A stretch of DNA of 64,000 bases from Novosphingobium indicum (GTDB lineage Bacteria; Pseudomonadota; Alphaproteobacteria; Sphingomonadales; Sphingomonadaceae). Positions 42,216 through 51,143 of the stretch are shown piece by piece. The notes beneath the pieces were generated by a model. That model was not told where the DNA came from, did not search any database, and saw only the letters and a program-made list of their open reading frames with translations. Position 1 is the first letter of the stretch. Every line of letters begins with the position of its first letter. The position numbers were made by a program, and so were the translations under genes. The stretch covers positions 1-64,000 of the forward strand of contig NZ_BMLK01000013.1 of NCBI RefSeq assembly GCF_014645195.1. Reading direction: 5' to 3'.

Positions 42216-42848
42216 ATGGACGTGACAAATGCGGAATTCGATCCAGGCTTCGACATCGCTGCGCGCGAAGCGCACGTGGTGGGCGAAAAGCCGCGTATCG
42301 ATCCGGTGGCGCAGGAAGACATCGACCCGGCCTCGCGCCAGCTCGTCGACGAGATCCGCGCCAGTGCCGGTGCACCGCCTGTCGAGCAGGTGCCCGAATA
42401 CATGCGTACCGTCCTCAAGCACCCCGAGATATTCCGCTGCCAGATGGAAATGGGCACGGCCCTGTTCCAGGGGCGTATTCCCGCGAAGGAACGCGAACTG
42501 GCGATCCTGCGCATCGGCTGGCTGTGCCGCGCGCCCTACGAGTGGGGGCAGCACGTCAACATCGCCTACCGTATCGGTCTCGACCGCGATCTGATCGAAC
42601 GCGCCCGGATCGGCTCGTCCGCGCCTGGCTGGACCGACCACGAAGCGGCGATCCTGCGGGGTGTCGAGGAATTGCTGGAAGACAAGGTGCTGTCCAACGG
42701 AACCTGGGACACGCTCGCGCAGAGCTGGGACGAGGCGCAATTGATCGAGTTCCCGATGATGGTCGGCCAGTACGTCGCGACCGCCTTCGTCCAGAACACA
42801 CTGCGCATCCGGCTCGAGGACGGCAATCCGGGGCTCGCCCGCGCATGA
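42216..42848 (+). CDS. carboxymuconolactone decarboxylase/AhpD-fold protein
   Basis: This 210-residue protein has a CMD domain: FQGRIPAKERELAILRIGWL, then CRAPYEWGQHVNIAYRIG with His positioned for the fold, then AILRGVEELLEDKVLSNGTW. The CxxC of AhpD is absent (one Cys only, WLCRAPYEW), so peroxidase recycling is unlikely. GGGAGAGAAGGAG precedes the ATG. It overlaps the cytochrome gene by four bases, placing it in a redox operon whose substrate is unknown. Confidence 0.85.
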   Translation: MDVTNAEFDPGFDIAAREAHVVGEKPRIDPVAQEDIDPASRQLVDEIRASAGAPPVEQVPEYMRTVLKHPEIFRCQMEMGTALFQGRIPAKERELAILRIGWLCRAPYEWGQHVNIAYRIGLDRDLIERARIGSSAPGWTDHEAAILRGVEELLEDKVLSNGTWDTLAQSWDEAQLIEFPMMVGQYVATAFVQNTLRIRLEDGNPGLARA

Positions 42849-43714
42849 GTACGCTTGAAGGTCACGGCACCTCCGCCAAGGGCGGGGATGTGGTGAAGCG
42901 CCACCGTCTCTCGACGCGGGTGTGGCACTGGATCAATGCCGTGACCCTGCTGGTCATGCTGATGAGCGGCTTGATGATCTTCAACGCGCACCCGCGGCTC
43001 TACTGGGGCGAATACGGCGCGAACTACGATCCCGCCTGGCTCAAGATCAGTTCGGCGCGGGCCGGCGGCAGGGAGTTCGGCTACCTCCAGATCGCGAACA
43101 CCCGGTTCGAGACGACCGGCGTGCTCGGGCTCTGGGAAGACCCCGAGGGCCGCACCCAGCGCCGCGCCTTTCCCCATTGGGCGACGATCCCCTCGCGCTA
43201 CAGCCTCGCCGGCGCGCGAATCTGGCATCTGGCCTTCGCCTGGGTGCTGGCCGGAGGGCTCGCACTCTATCTCGCATGGTCGCTGCTCAACGGCCACCTG
43301 CGGCGCGACGTCCACATCACCCGCCGCGAGTGGAAGCTGTCGCACATATGGCACGACGTGAAGCAGCACGCACGCCTGCGCTTTCCCACCGGCGTGGCGG
43401 CTTTGCGCTACAATGTCCTGCAAAAGCTGTCCTATGCCGGCGTGCTCTTCGTACTGCTGCCGCTGATCATCTTCACCGGTCTTGCCATGTCGCCGGGTAC
43501 CGATGCCTGGCTGCCGCTGGCGACGCAGATCTTTGGCGGGCGGCAGTCGGCACGCTCGGTCCATTTCATCTGCGCATTCCTTCTGGTGCTGTTTTTCCTC
43601 GTCCACCTGGTGATGGTGCTGCTCGCCGGCCCGTTCAACGAAGTCCGCTCGATGATCTCTGGCCGCTATCGTCTACCGCCCGAAAAGGCGGACACCCCGG
43701 AGGAGCAAGCATGA
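42845..43714 (+). CDS. cytochrome b561-like membrane electron carrier
   Basis: This 289-residue protein has about four membrane helices: VWHWINAVTLLVMLMSGLM, IWHLAFAWVLAGGLALYLAW, YAGVLFVLLPLIIFTGLAMS and FICAFLLVLFFLVHLVMVLL. His residues in the first (RVWHW), second (RIWHL) and last helices (SVHF and VHLV) can ligate two b hemes. A large periplasmic loop (residues about 50-120) joins helices one and two. It likely passes electrons between quinone and the molybdoenzyme encoded next, whose start it overlaps by four bases. Confidence 0.88.
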   Translation: MSTLEGHGTSAKGGDVVKRHRLSTRVWHWINAVTLLVMLMSGLMIFNAHPRLYWGEYGANYDPAWLKISSARAGGREFGYLQIANTRFETTGVLGLWEDPEGRTQRRAFPHWATIPSRYSLAGARIWHLAFAWVLAGGLALYLAWSLLNGHLRRDVHITRREWKLSHIWHDVKQHARLRFPTGVAALRYNVLQKLSYAGVLFVLLPLIIFTGLAMSPGTDAWLPLATQIFGGRQSARSVHFICAFLLVLFFLVHLVMVLLAGPFNEVRSMISGRYRLPPEKADTPEEQA

Positions 43715-44475
43715 GCCGCCTGATACTCTCGCGCCGCCACCTGATCCGTGCCGGGGCCGTCGGTGTCGGCGGGTTGCTCCTGCCCGGCTGCGACAGGCTG
43801 TTCGAGAACCGGATCTTCCGTGAGACAATCGAAAGCGCTGAGGACCTGCATCAGGCCACCCAGCGCACGCTGGGCCGCGATGCTCTCGCACGCGAATTCT
43901 CCAAGGCGGACATGTCGCCGATCTTCCGCGCCAACGGCAGCCGCGAAGTCGCCGATGCGGCCTATCAGCGGCACTTGCAGCAGGAGTTCGCGCAATGGTC
44001 GCTGCGAGTCGACGGACTGGTGGAACGACCGCTCGACCTGCCGCTATCGATGCTCAAGGGCTTCCGCCAGCGCACCCAGATCACGCGGCACGATTGCGTC
44101 GAGGGCTGGAGCGCGATCGGCCAGTGGACCGGCCCGCAGCTCGGCCCGCTGCTCGACCTTGCCCGGCTCAAGCCGGAGGCGAACTACATCGTCTTCCACT
44201 GCGCAGACCTCTACAACGGGCGGCCTTACTACGAGTCCATCGATCTCGTGGATGCCTTCCACCCGCAGACGATCCTGGCCTGGGCGATGAACGGCAAGCC
44301 GCTCGAACAGGCCCACGGCGCGCCCCTGCGGCTGCGGGTCGAACGCCAGCTCGGCTACAAGCACGCCAAGTTCGTCACCCGCGTGGAAGCCGTGGCTTCA
44401 CTCGATGGCATCTATGGCGGCAAGGGCGGGTACTGGGAGGATAACGGTGCTTACGCCTGGTATGCGGGAATATAG
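43711..44475 (+). CDS. Tat-exported molybdopterin oxidoreductase (sulfite oxidase fold)
   Basis: The product is 254 residues. A twin-arginine signal (SRRHLIRAGAVGVGGLLLPGC) may also be lipidated at the Cys in LPGC. TRHDCVEGWSAIGQWTGPQL contains the molybdenum-binding Cys129, and VFHCADLYNGRPYYESIDL and GAPLRLRVERQLGYKHAKFV are the MsrP/sulfite oxidase-family motifs. The fold is smaller than SorA and lacks a heme domain. With the cytochrome b gene it forms a YedY/YedZ-like pair, but the partner is a b561 type and the CMD-fold gene is an unusual third member. Substrate unknown. Confidence 0.9.
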   Translation: MSRLILSRRHLIRAGAVGVGGLLLPGCDRLFENRIFRETIESAEDLHQATQRTLGRDALAREFSKADMSPIFRANGSREVADAAYQRHLQQEFAQWSLRVDGLVERPLDLPLSMLKGFRQRTQITRHDCVEGWSAIGQWTGPQLGPLLDLARLKPEANYIVFHCADLYNGRPYYESIDLVDAFHPQTILAWAMNGKPLEQAHGAPLRLRVERQLGYKHAKFVTRVEAVASLDGIYGGKGGYWEDNGAYAWYAGI

Positions 44476-44488
44476 CTGGCGATTGTCC

Positions 44489-44675
44489 AGGCGGAGGCGC
44501 AGAGGCGCGAAGGCTTCAGTTTGCGGCGCAAGACGCCATTGCTTCTGACAAGCTTGCGGAAACCTATGAATGCAAAAAGTGAAGCGGCTTTGCCGCCTCA
44601 CGGAATTCTTCGCGCGTTAACGCAAGCAAACCCTTTTCTTCTCCGCGTCTTTGCGCCTCCGCGTGATCTCTTTTG
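44489..44675. repeat. nested inverted-repeat element (copy A)
   Basis: The left end GGCGGAGGCGCAGAGGCGCG matches the reverse complement of the right end (TTTGCGCCTCCGCGTGAT). The interior carries GCGGCTTTGCCG and ATTCTTCGCGCG, shared with the element at 59699. A partial further end (GGACGCAAAGACGCGAATCG) lies near 44759. Short frames here (for example PPRDLFWLF) are not genes. It fills most of the 332-base gap between the molybdoenzyme and hydroxylase genes. Confidence 0.7.
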
Positions 44676-44808
44676 GCTATTCCCCGCACAAGCACCCCAA
44701 ATTTGACCTGGCGCAAGGAAATGATCCACTCCGCATCGCTATGAGAACGATGTTCTCGGACGCAAAGACGCGAATCGGGAAAGGGATTCGATAAGAGAGG
44801 ATCAGGTA

Positions 44809-45621
44809 ATGGACAGTGCATTCTGGGATGGACTGCTGGCGAGTTACCAGTGGCAATTGTCGCTCTATACAGCGCTCGGCATCATGGCCGTGACAGTACT
44901 GGGCAAGCTGGCCCTGCGGATGGTGCCGACCGTTCGCGAAGCGGGAAAGCTCAACGCGGAAACTTACCGCAAGAAGATGGAAAACCCGCGCTATGCGGCG
45001 AACCAGCGCTGGAACCGCAAGTGGGGCCTGTTCTTCTGGGTGGTGATCTTCGCAGGCATCCTGCCGTTCACCCTGACCGCCGAGCCGCAGCCCATCTGGC
45101 AGATCCTGCTGGACTGCTTCGTGATCCTGATGGTTTATGACTTCTTCTACTATCTGGTGCACCGCTTTCTGTTTCACGATGCCGGTTTCCTGGGCGGACC
45201 GCTGATCTGGGTCCACGCCGTCCACCACCGCCAGCACAACCCGTGCCGCGAGGATTCAAGCTTCATCCACCCGATCGAGGTCGCGATGGGCCTGGGGCTC
45301 TATGTCGCCTGCATCTTCGTGCTGTCGCGCTTCATGGGCAACTTCCACGTTGCGACGATCGTGATCACCTGGGTCGCCTTCTCGCAGATCAACCTGCACA
45401 ACCACGACCTGTGGACGGTCGACCGCTTCCCCTTCAAGTACCTCAACACCATGTCGGTGATGCACCACAATCACCACGCCCGGTTCACCGGCGGCAACTT
45501 CGCGACGATCTCGCTGCTCTACGACTGGATGTTCGGGACGCTGGACTACGGCGCGGGTTACAAGGGCGCCGAATACACGCCCAAGCCCAAGAAGACGCCC
45601 GAAGGCGCCGGAATGGTCTGA
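44809..45621 (+). CDS. fatty acid hydroxylase/sterol desaturase family di-iron enzyme
   Basis: This 270-residue membrane protein has the three histidine boxes of the superfamily: HRFLFH (about 122), HAVHHRQHN (about 138) and HHNHHARF (about 219), plus HNHD. Three to four hydrophobic segments flank them (LFFWVVIFAGILPFTL, LLDCFVILMVYDFFYYLV, VATIVITWVAFSQI). It hydroxylates a lipid or carotenoid using a di-iron centre and oxygen. It stands alone and ends at a strong bidirectional terminator. Confidence 0.92.
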   Translation: MDSAFWDGLLASYQWQLSLYTALGIMAVTVLGKLALRMVPTVREAGKLNAETYRKKMENPRYAANQRWNRKWGLFFWVVIFAGILPFTLTAEPQPIWQILLDCFVILMVYDFFYYLVHRFLFHDAGFLGGPLIWVHAVHHRQHNPCREDSSFIHPIEVAMGLGLYVACIFVLSRFMGNFHVATIVITWVAFSQINLHNHDLWTVDRFPFKYLNTMSVMHHNHHARFTGGNFATISLLYDWMFGTLDYGAGYKGAEYTPKPKKTPEGAGMV

Positions 45622-45630
45622 AGCCTGACT

Positions 45631-45680
45631 CGGCACGCAAAGAAAAACCCGGGGCAGTGCGCTCCGGGTTTTTCGTGCCG
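45631..45680. terminator. bidirectional intrinsic terminator
   Basis: AAAAACCCGG (45643-45652) pairs with CCGGGTTTTT (45664-45673), giving an A-run and a T-run on the two sides. An outer stem CGGCACG/CGTGCCG (45631-45637, 45674-45680) extends it. It lies between convergent genes and should stop transcription from both directions. Confidence 0.88.
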
Positions 45681-45708
45681 GTGAAAGGCAGGGTGTCGAA
45701 GCCCAGCC

Positions 45709-46395
45709 TTACGCGTCCAGCTTGCGTCCCAGCTTTACGAAGAACCAGATGAAGGGCGGCACCATGATCGTCGACAGGACCAGTTTGGAAATGATCTGGC
45801 CTTCCATGATCGAAACCAGCGGCAGGTCCTGACCGGCGAACGAGATCGTGATGAACAGGACCGTGTCGATCGTTTGCGAGAGCATGCTGGCGATCCAGGC
45901 GCGCACCAGCAGCATGCCGCTGCGTTCATGGCCCAGCTTGTCGCCGGCGAGGCGGGAGAAGAGATAGACGTTGAGCGTCTGCGAAACGCCGTACGATACG
46001 AGCCCGGCAAACTGCATGCGCGCGCCTTGGCCCAGCAGGCGGGCGAAGGCTTCCTGATCGTCCCAGAACGGTGCGGGAGGCACCATGTGGATGACGAAGG
46101 TCAGCAGCAGCATCGACACGATGAGCGGGATGAAGCCGTAGCGTACCAGCCGGTTGGCCGTGTCCTTGCCGTGCAGTTCGGCCACTGCGCTGGAAAGCAC
46201 CACCAGCAGCAGAAACGCGAAGATCCCCGATTCCACCGCAAGGTCGCCCAGCAACGGCCAGTGGCCCAGAGACGCGAGCTTGGTCCCCAGCACGCCTGCC
46301 AGCACGACAAGGCCGCCGTAGAGCAGCGAGAAGACGAAAAGGGAGCGGGAGATGAAAGGCGCCGGGCTGGGCGCGGAAGCGGCGGGGTGGTCCAT
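45709..46395 (-). CDS. queuosine precursor transporter (VUT/YhhQ family)
   Basis: The product is 228 residues with six predicted helices (FVFSLLYGGLVVLAGVLG, GIFAFLLLVVLSSAVAEL, FIPLIVSMLLLTFVIHM and others). VVLSSAVAELHGKDTANR and QTLNVYLFSRL are the family signature, as is the late SQTIDTVLFITISFAG. It imports 7-cyano- or 7-aminomethyl-7-deazaguanine for queuosine-modified tRNA. No preQ1 riboswitch was recognised in the 105-base gap to nupC. Confidence 0.9.
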   Translation of the reverse strand: MDHPAASAPSPAPFISRSLFVFSLLYGGLVVLAGVLGTKLASLGHWPLLGDLAVESGIFAFLLLVVLSSAVAELHGKDTANRLVRYGFIPLIVSMLLLTFVIHMVPPAPFWDDQEAFARLLGQGARMQFAGLVSYGVSQTLNVYLFSRLAGDKLGHERSGMLLVRAWIASMLSQTIDTVLFITISFAGQDLPLVSIMEGQIISKLVLSTIMVPPFIWFFVKLGRKLDA

Positions 46396-46500
46396 GACCG
46401 TCCTCTAACGGCCTGAAGACAATTGGACTAGCCGTCTCGCGCTCTGGCCGATAGGTTCTCCCGATTCCTCCCTCGCATTTCACGAAAGATCCGCGCCTCG

Positions 46501-47826
46501 ATGCATGTCGTCTACAGCCTGCTGGGCATCGCTCTCATCATGACGGCAGCATTCCTGCTTTCTTCCGACCGCAAGGCGATCCGCCTGCGCGTTGTCGGCG
46601 CGGCGTTTGCGCTGCAGGCAGGTTTTGCCGCGCTCGTGCTCTATGTTCCCTTCGGCAACCGGGTGCTGCGCGGCGCTGCTTCCGGTGTGGAGAGTCTGCT
46701 CGGCTATGCCCATGCCGGCGTCGATTTCCTGTTCGGCCCGCTCGCTTCGCCGGAAATCGGGGGCACCAGCTTTGCGATCGCGGCGCTGCCGGTGATCATC
46801 TTCTTCGCCTCGCTGATCTCGATCCTCTACTATTTGCGCATCATGCCGCTGGTGATCCACTGGATCGGCGGTGCGCTGGAAAAGGTCACGGGGATCAGCA
46901 AGGTCGAAAGCCTGTGCGCGGCCTCCAACATCTTCGTCGGGCAAAGCGAAAGTCCGCTGGTTATCCGGCCTTACCTGGCAAACCTCAATCCCTCGCAGCT
47001 GTTCTGCGTGATGACGGTGGGACTTGCCGGCGTGGCAGGCACGATCCTCGCCGCCTACGCCTCGATGGGCATCCGCATCGACTATCTCGTCGCGGCGGCC
47101 TTCATGTCGGCGCCTGGCGGCATCTTCATGGCGAAGATGATCATGCCCGATCCGCGCGGGCCGCATCCCGATGAAAGCAATGTGCATGAGGGCTATGCGC
47201 CGCCGGCCGGCATGGCTGCCGCCGCGCTCAACCGCGATGACGTGACGCACCAGCCCGGCGTGCATGTCGACGACGTCGAGCCGGTCGAGCACGAGGAGGA
47301 AGAGCCCGCCAACATCATCATGGCGGCCTCGCAGGGCGCGCAGACCGGGGTCAAGCTCGCGGTGGCGGTCGGCGCCATGGTGCTTGCCTTCGTTGCGCTG
47401 ATTGCGCTCGCCAACGGCATCGTCGGCTGGGCGGCGGGCCTGTTCGGGTTCGAAGGCGTCACGTTCCAGGCCTTGCTCGGCTATGTCTTTGCGCCGGTGT
47501 TCTTTCTGCTCGGCGCGCCCGACTGGAACGAGGCGATGCACGCCGGCGGGCTGTTCGGTACAAAGATCGTGCTCAACGAATTCGTCTCGTTCATCGAACT
47601 GGGGCAGGACAGTACCTTGTCGGCGCGCACCGTCGCCATCGTGACGTTCGCGCTGTGCGGGTTCGCCAACTTCTCGTCGATCGCGATCCAGATGGCGGTG
47701 ACGGGCGGCCTTGCGCCCAACCAGCGGCCGATAATCGCCAGGCTCGGCATGCGAGCGCTGGCCGCAGGCAGCCTTTCGAACCTGATGAGCGCTGCTCTGG
47801 CGGGGCTGTTTCTCAGCTTGACCTGA
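46501..47826 (+). CDS. NupC-type concentrative nucleoside transporter
   Basis: This 441-residue membrane protein has IGGTSFAIAALPVIIFFASL and ISILYYLRIMPLVIHWIG. The conserved core follows (ASNIFVGQSESPLVIRPYL), with EAMHAGGLFGTKIVLNEFVS and LCGFANFSSIAIQMAVTGGL. The gate motifs of CNT proteins (QSESP and NEF/FANF) are all present. It takes up nucleosides with sodium or protons. A charged loop at about 215-275 (HVDDVEPVEHEEEEPA) is an insertion relative to E. coli NupC and is common in alphaproteobacterial versions. Confidence 0.92.
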   Translation: MHVVYSLLGIALIMTAAFLLSSDRKAIRLRVVGAAFALQAGFAALVLYVPFGNRVLRGAASGVESLLGYAHAGVDFLFGPLASPEIGGTSFAIAALPVIIFFASLISILYYLRIMPLVIHWIGGALEKVTGISKVESLCAASNIFVGQSESPLVIRPYLANLNPSQLFCVMTVGLAGVAGTILAAYASMGIRIDYLVAAAFMSAPGGIFMAKMIMPDPRGPHPDESNVHEGYAPPAGMAAAALNRDDVTHQPGVHVDDVEPVEHEEEEPANIIMAASQGAQTGVKLAVAVGAMVLAFVALIALANGIVGWAAGLFGFEGVTFQALLGYVFAPVFFLLGAPDWNEAMHAGGLFGTKIVLNEFVSFIELGQDSTLSARTVAIVTFALCGFANFSSIAIQMAVTGGLAPNQRPIIARLGMRALAAGSLSNLMSAALAGLFLSLT

Positions 47827-47830
47827 GGCG

Positions 47831-49300
47831 TTACTTGTCCCTGCCGGGCTCGACGTCGCGTCCGGCCCAGGCCGCATAGCGCTGCGCTTCGGGGTTGGCG
47901 GCGATGCCGTCTTCGAGCGCGTAGAGCCATACCTTGCGGTCATCCGGCTCGTAGCGCGGCCAGCTGTCACCCGGATTGCCATGCTTTACGAAGCTGGCAA
48001 TATGGGCGCGCATCCGTTTGCCCAGAGCGGCACGGCGGCCGCTGTCCGGACCGCCGCGGGCCAGCGCCATCTTGAGGCCGGTGAAAGGCCAGAACAGCGT
48101 CAGGTCGAGCCCGTGCGTGGCCCCGGCGATCGGGTGGGCATAATCGAAACGATAGAACCAGGTCGGCTGGCGGGCGGCGTGACGCTCTGCGAAGTGGCGC
48201 GTGGGCATCACGAACGTCAGGTCCGAACCCAGAGCGATGCGCCCTTTCTTGCTGCGCGGGTAGGCAGACAGGATGCGCTCGGCGTGCTCGGGCGCCAGCT
48301 GGTCGCGCAGCAGGGCTTCCAGATCCGGCCACTTGGAAGGCAGGATGTCTCCGGGCATCAGATCGAAAAGCCGGATTTCGTCGCGCGTCGATCCGGCGAG
48401 GAGCGGAACGGGGGCAGTGTCGTGAGTCAGCGCTTCCTCGAACGTTGCCGGCAGCACATCGCCATCGTACCACGGGGCGGCGGGTATCGCGTTGGTCAAC
48501 TGGCCTCCCACGGCGACTTGCGCCGCCATCAGGTCCGTAATGTCCATGGTCTTCAGACGATTCAGGCTGCCCTGATCGAGTTTCAGGACTTCGGCAAAAC
48601 GCCGCGCGTCGCGTACGCTGCGCTCGCGATCATGGATCAGGCTGACGGCGCCGGATTGCATGATCGCGCCATGAAAGAGCCCGCGTGCCGCCGGGCTCAG
48701 CATCAGCAGCGATATCGACATCGAGCCTGCCGACTGGCCGCAGATCGTCACCCGCGAAGGATCGCCGCCGAAAGCCTCGATATTGTCGCGCACCCATTCG
48801 AGTGCGGCGATCTGGTCGCGCAGGCCCAGATTGGACGGGATCGCGGATATGCCGAGCGCTTCGGCGAAGTTGACGAAACCCAGCACGCCGACCCGGTAGT
48901 TGATGGTGACGACGATGATCCCGCCTTCAGCGGCGAGCCGCGAGGCGTCGTAGGAATTGGCGCCGCCCGCCATGAAGGCGCCGCCGTGGATCCAGACCAT
49001 GACCGGTAAGGGCGCGGTCGTCTCGACTTCGGGGCGGTAGACGTTGAGGCAGAGGCACTCCTCGCCATAGATTTCGCTTTCCAGCACATCGCGCCGGACC
49101 TTGCTGCCATATTGCTGCGGGCACTGCTTGCCGAAGCGGTCGCCCGGAAGCACACCCTGCCACGGCTCGACCGGCTGCGGCGCCTCGAAACGGCCTGCGC
49201 GGGCATAGGGAATACCCAGGAAACGGGTCGTATCGGGCGCGGATAGTCCTGCCGTCCCCGCGATCTTCCCCGCACGCATCTGGACAATCGGCTGCATCAT
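47831..49300 (-). CDS. type-B carboxylesterase/lipase
   Basis: The product is 489 residues from the ATG at 49300 (GGGAGAAG upstream). VMVWIHGGAFMAGGANSYDA is the oxyanion HGG motif, VTICGQSAGSMSISLLML holds the nucleophile Ser in GQSAG, and the catalytic His is in GATHGLDL. No signal peptide is present, so it is cytoplasmic. It hydrolyses carboxylic esters; the substrate is unknown. It is divergent from the SDR gene at 49347, with which it may share a pathway. Confidence 0.9.
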   Translation of the reverse strand: MMQPIVQMRAGKIAGTAGLSAPDTTRFLGIPYARAGRFEAPQPVEPWQGVLPGDRFGKQCPQQYGSKVRRDVLESEIYGEECLCLNVYRPEVETTAPLPVMVWIHGGAFMAGGANSYDASRLAAEGGIIVVTINYRVGVLGFVNFAEALGISAIPSNLGLRDQIAALEWVRDNIEAFGGDPSRVTICGQSAGSMSISLLMLSPAARGLFHGAIMQSGAVSLIHDRERSVRDARRFAEVLKLDQGSLNRLKTMDITDLMAAQVAVGGQLTNAIPAAPWYDGDVLPATFEEALTHDTAPVPLLAGSTRDEIRLFDLMPGDILPSKWPDLEALLRDQLAPEHAERILSAYPRSKKGRIALGSDLTFVMPTRHFAERHAARQPTWFYRFDYAHPIAGATHGLDLTLFWPFTGLKMALARGGPDSGRRAALGKRMRAHIASFVKHGNPGDSWPRYEPDDRKVWLYALEDGIAANPEAQRYAAWAGRDVEPGRDK

Positions 49301-49346
49301 CGTCTTCTCTCCCCTGCCAAACACCCAATGCTAGCCGGAGAGTGCC

Positions 49347-50126
49347 GTGAAGCCAGAGGAATTCCGCGAGACATACGGACCTATCGCCCTGGTGACGGGC
49401 GCGTCCTCCGGTATCGGCCTCGCTTTTGCCGAGGAACTGGCGGCGCGCGGTTTCGATCTCGTGCTGGTGGCGCGCCGCACCGACCGACTGGAGGCCCTGG
49501 CGCAGCGTCTGCTCAGTTCGTGCGGTGTGAAGACACGCGTTATCGGGGCAGATCTCTCCGATCCGGATGCTCCCGCTCGGCTGCTCGAAGAGACCGAGGG
49601 CAGCGACATCGGTCTTGTCGTCAGCAATGCCGGTTTCAACATCAAGGGCGCATTCGAAAGCAAGGACGCCTCGGCCATGGCCAAGATGCTGACGGTCAAC
49701 TGCCACGCGCCGATGCAACTGGCCCATGGCTTCATTCCCCGCCTGAAGGCGCGCGGGCGCGGCGGTCTGGTGTTCACGGCTTCGGTCGAGGGGCTGATCG
49801 GCTGCCCCTATTCCACCGCCTATTCCGCCTCGAAGGCCTTGGTCGTCTCGCTGGGCGAGGGCCTCTGGGGCGAATTGCAGGGAACCGGCGTCGATGTGCT
49901 CACGCTTTGCCCAGGTGCGACAGAGTCCGAAGCCACAGCCAACATGCCGAGCGCAGCCAACCTGCAATCGGCCGCAGACGTCGCGCGCCTCACGCTGGAC
50001 AATCTGCGCGAGGGCCCGACTTTCGTGCCACACCAGCACTATCGCGACATGTTCGAAGGGCTGCGCACGATGCCGCGCCGCGACGCGCTGACGCGCATGG
50101 CGCAAAGCATGAAGGACCTGGCCTGA
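49347..50126 (+). CDS. short-chain dehydrogenase/reductase
   Basis: The product is 259 residues from a GTG at 49347. ALVTGASSGIGLAFAEELAA is the dinucleotide site, VSNAGFNIKG the NAG motif, FTASVEGL the Ser site and YSASKALV the YxxxK. The C-terminus is the DltE/SDR9-like type. It reduces or oxidises an unknown carbonyl/alcohol. The gap to the divergent esterase start is 46 bases, so their promoters overlap. Confidence 0.9.
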   Translation: MKPEEFRETYGPIALVTGASSGIGLAFAEELAARGFDLVLVARRTDRLEALAQRLLSSCGVKTRVIGADLSDPDAPARLLEETEGSDIGLVVSNAGFNIKGAFESKDASAMAKMLTVNCHAPMQLAHGFIPRLKARGRGGLVFTASVEGLIGCPYSTAYSASKALVVSLGEGLWGELQGTGVDVLTLCPGATESEATANMPSAANLQSAADVARLTLDNLREGPTFVPHQHYRDMFEGLRTMPRRDALTRMAQSMKDLA

Positions 50127-50203
50127 TCTTTGGTCGCGGCCGGGTTGCGCCCAAAGGTTAAAGAAGGCACCATCCCGGCTTTCTGGCGACAGGGAGGCAG
50201 GCC

Positions 50204-50572
50204 ATGGACGATCTCGACCGCAAGTCCTCGAATCCGGCATCGGGTTTCGAACTCAACAACCCGACCATCATCAGCCTGCTCTATCTCGCCTCCTTCGTCG
50301 TGGGGGTGACGGGGATCATCGGTGTCGTGCTTGCTTTCGTGTGGCGGAGCGAACCGAAGGCCGCCTGGGAAGAATCGCACTATCAGTATCTGATCAACAC
50401 GTTCTGGATCGGCCTCATCGGGTCGATCGCCGGGGTGCTGCTGATGATCGTGCTGATCGGCTTTCTGCTGCTTGCGGCGACAGCGATCCTGGTGATCGTG
50501 CGCAGCGTGCTGTGCCTTATCAATGCCCAGAAGCATGCACCCATGCCGAATCCGGGCTCCTGGACCATCTGA
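50204..50572 (+). CDS. DUF4870-like membrane protein
   Basis: This 122-residue protein has three to four hydrophobic segments (IISLLYLASFVVGVTGIIGV, TFWIGLIGSIAGVLLMIVLI, ATAILVIVRSVLCLI) and the pattern SEPKAAWEESHYQYLINTFW between the first two, typical of small Tic20/DUF4870-like proteins. Function is unknown. AGGGAGGC precedes the ATG. It is followed by a 570-base non-coding stretch. Confidence 0.8.
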   Translation: MDDLDRKSSNPASGFELNNPTIISLLYLASFVVGVTGIIGVVLAFVWRSEPKAAWEESHYQYLINTFWIGLIGSIAGVLLMIVLIGFLLLAATAILVIVRSVLCLINAQKHAPMPNPGSWTI

Positions 50573-51143
50573 TCCATTTCGGAAGCTGCGGTTTTAGCCG
50601 TCTGCTTCGATTATGTGCGATAGTGATCTCCTGCTGATGCAGGGGGCGCTCTGTTATGTACATTACTTTTTGTAATGAATGCATAAAAACAAAGTGAAGG
50701 CTGTTATACAACAAGACTAACCCTTTCTTCAATGTAAGAAATATTTCCACAATATGGCTATTAATTGCACCATCCCGATGAAAAATGTTAATCGCAATCG
50801 ATAGTATTAAGAATAACTGCGTTTTTAACTTGTATTCGCACATTATTTGGGTACCTGCTGCATCTGTAGATTGAACAGGATGGCTGGCGGAAAGCAGCGG
50901 CTTTGAAGGCTGCTCTCTTCCGCCCCGAAATGACGCCCGTCCACGGTGCGGCCCCACGCTGTGCCGGCCGTCGCCCCTAACCCCCCCCAGGGGCGGCGGT
51001 TCGGCGGGCTGCAACCCGGTATACCGTTGCCGGCTGTATCGTTTCCTCTTGGGGGACGAGTTGGGATGATATGCAGACGCGCTTCCTGCCTTTGACGTTG
51101 CTGTATCGAAGTATGCTTGCGAAGCTCGTGCGGGAGCGTTTGC
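50573..51143. other. 571-bp non-coding region: A/T-rich half then structured G/C-rich half
   Basis: 50640-50855 is strikingly A/T-rich for this window and has no credible gene. 50886-50924 forms a stem (GGCGGAA-AGCAGC against GCTGCT-CTC-TTCCGCC). 50972-50995 forms a second (CGCCCCT against AGGGGCG around a C-run). A leftward 285-codon frame spans the region but crosses the A/T-rich part without codon bias. The structured part could be an RNA or the leader of the next gene. Confidence 0.45.

Noticed and set aside
40077..42740. 887-codon leftward frame spanning several genes
   Set aside because: It coincides with the true crotonase frame only at its end; the rest is out of frame or antisense to the real genes (the second crotonase, yjbQ and the CMD gene).
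46396..46500. preQ1 riboswitch upstream of the queuosine-precursor transporter
   Set aside because: No recognisable aptamer core in the short divergent gap.
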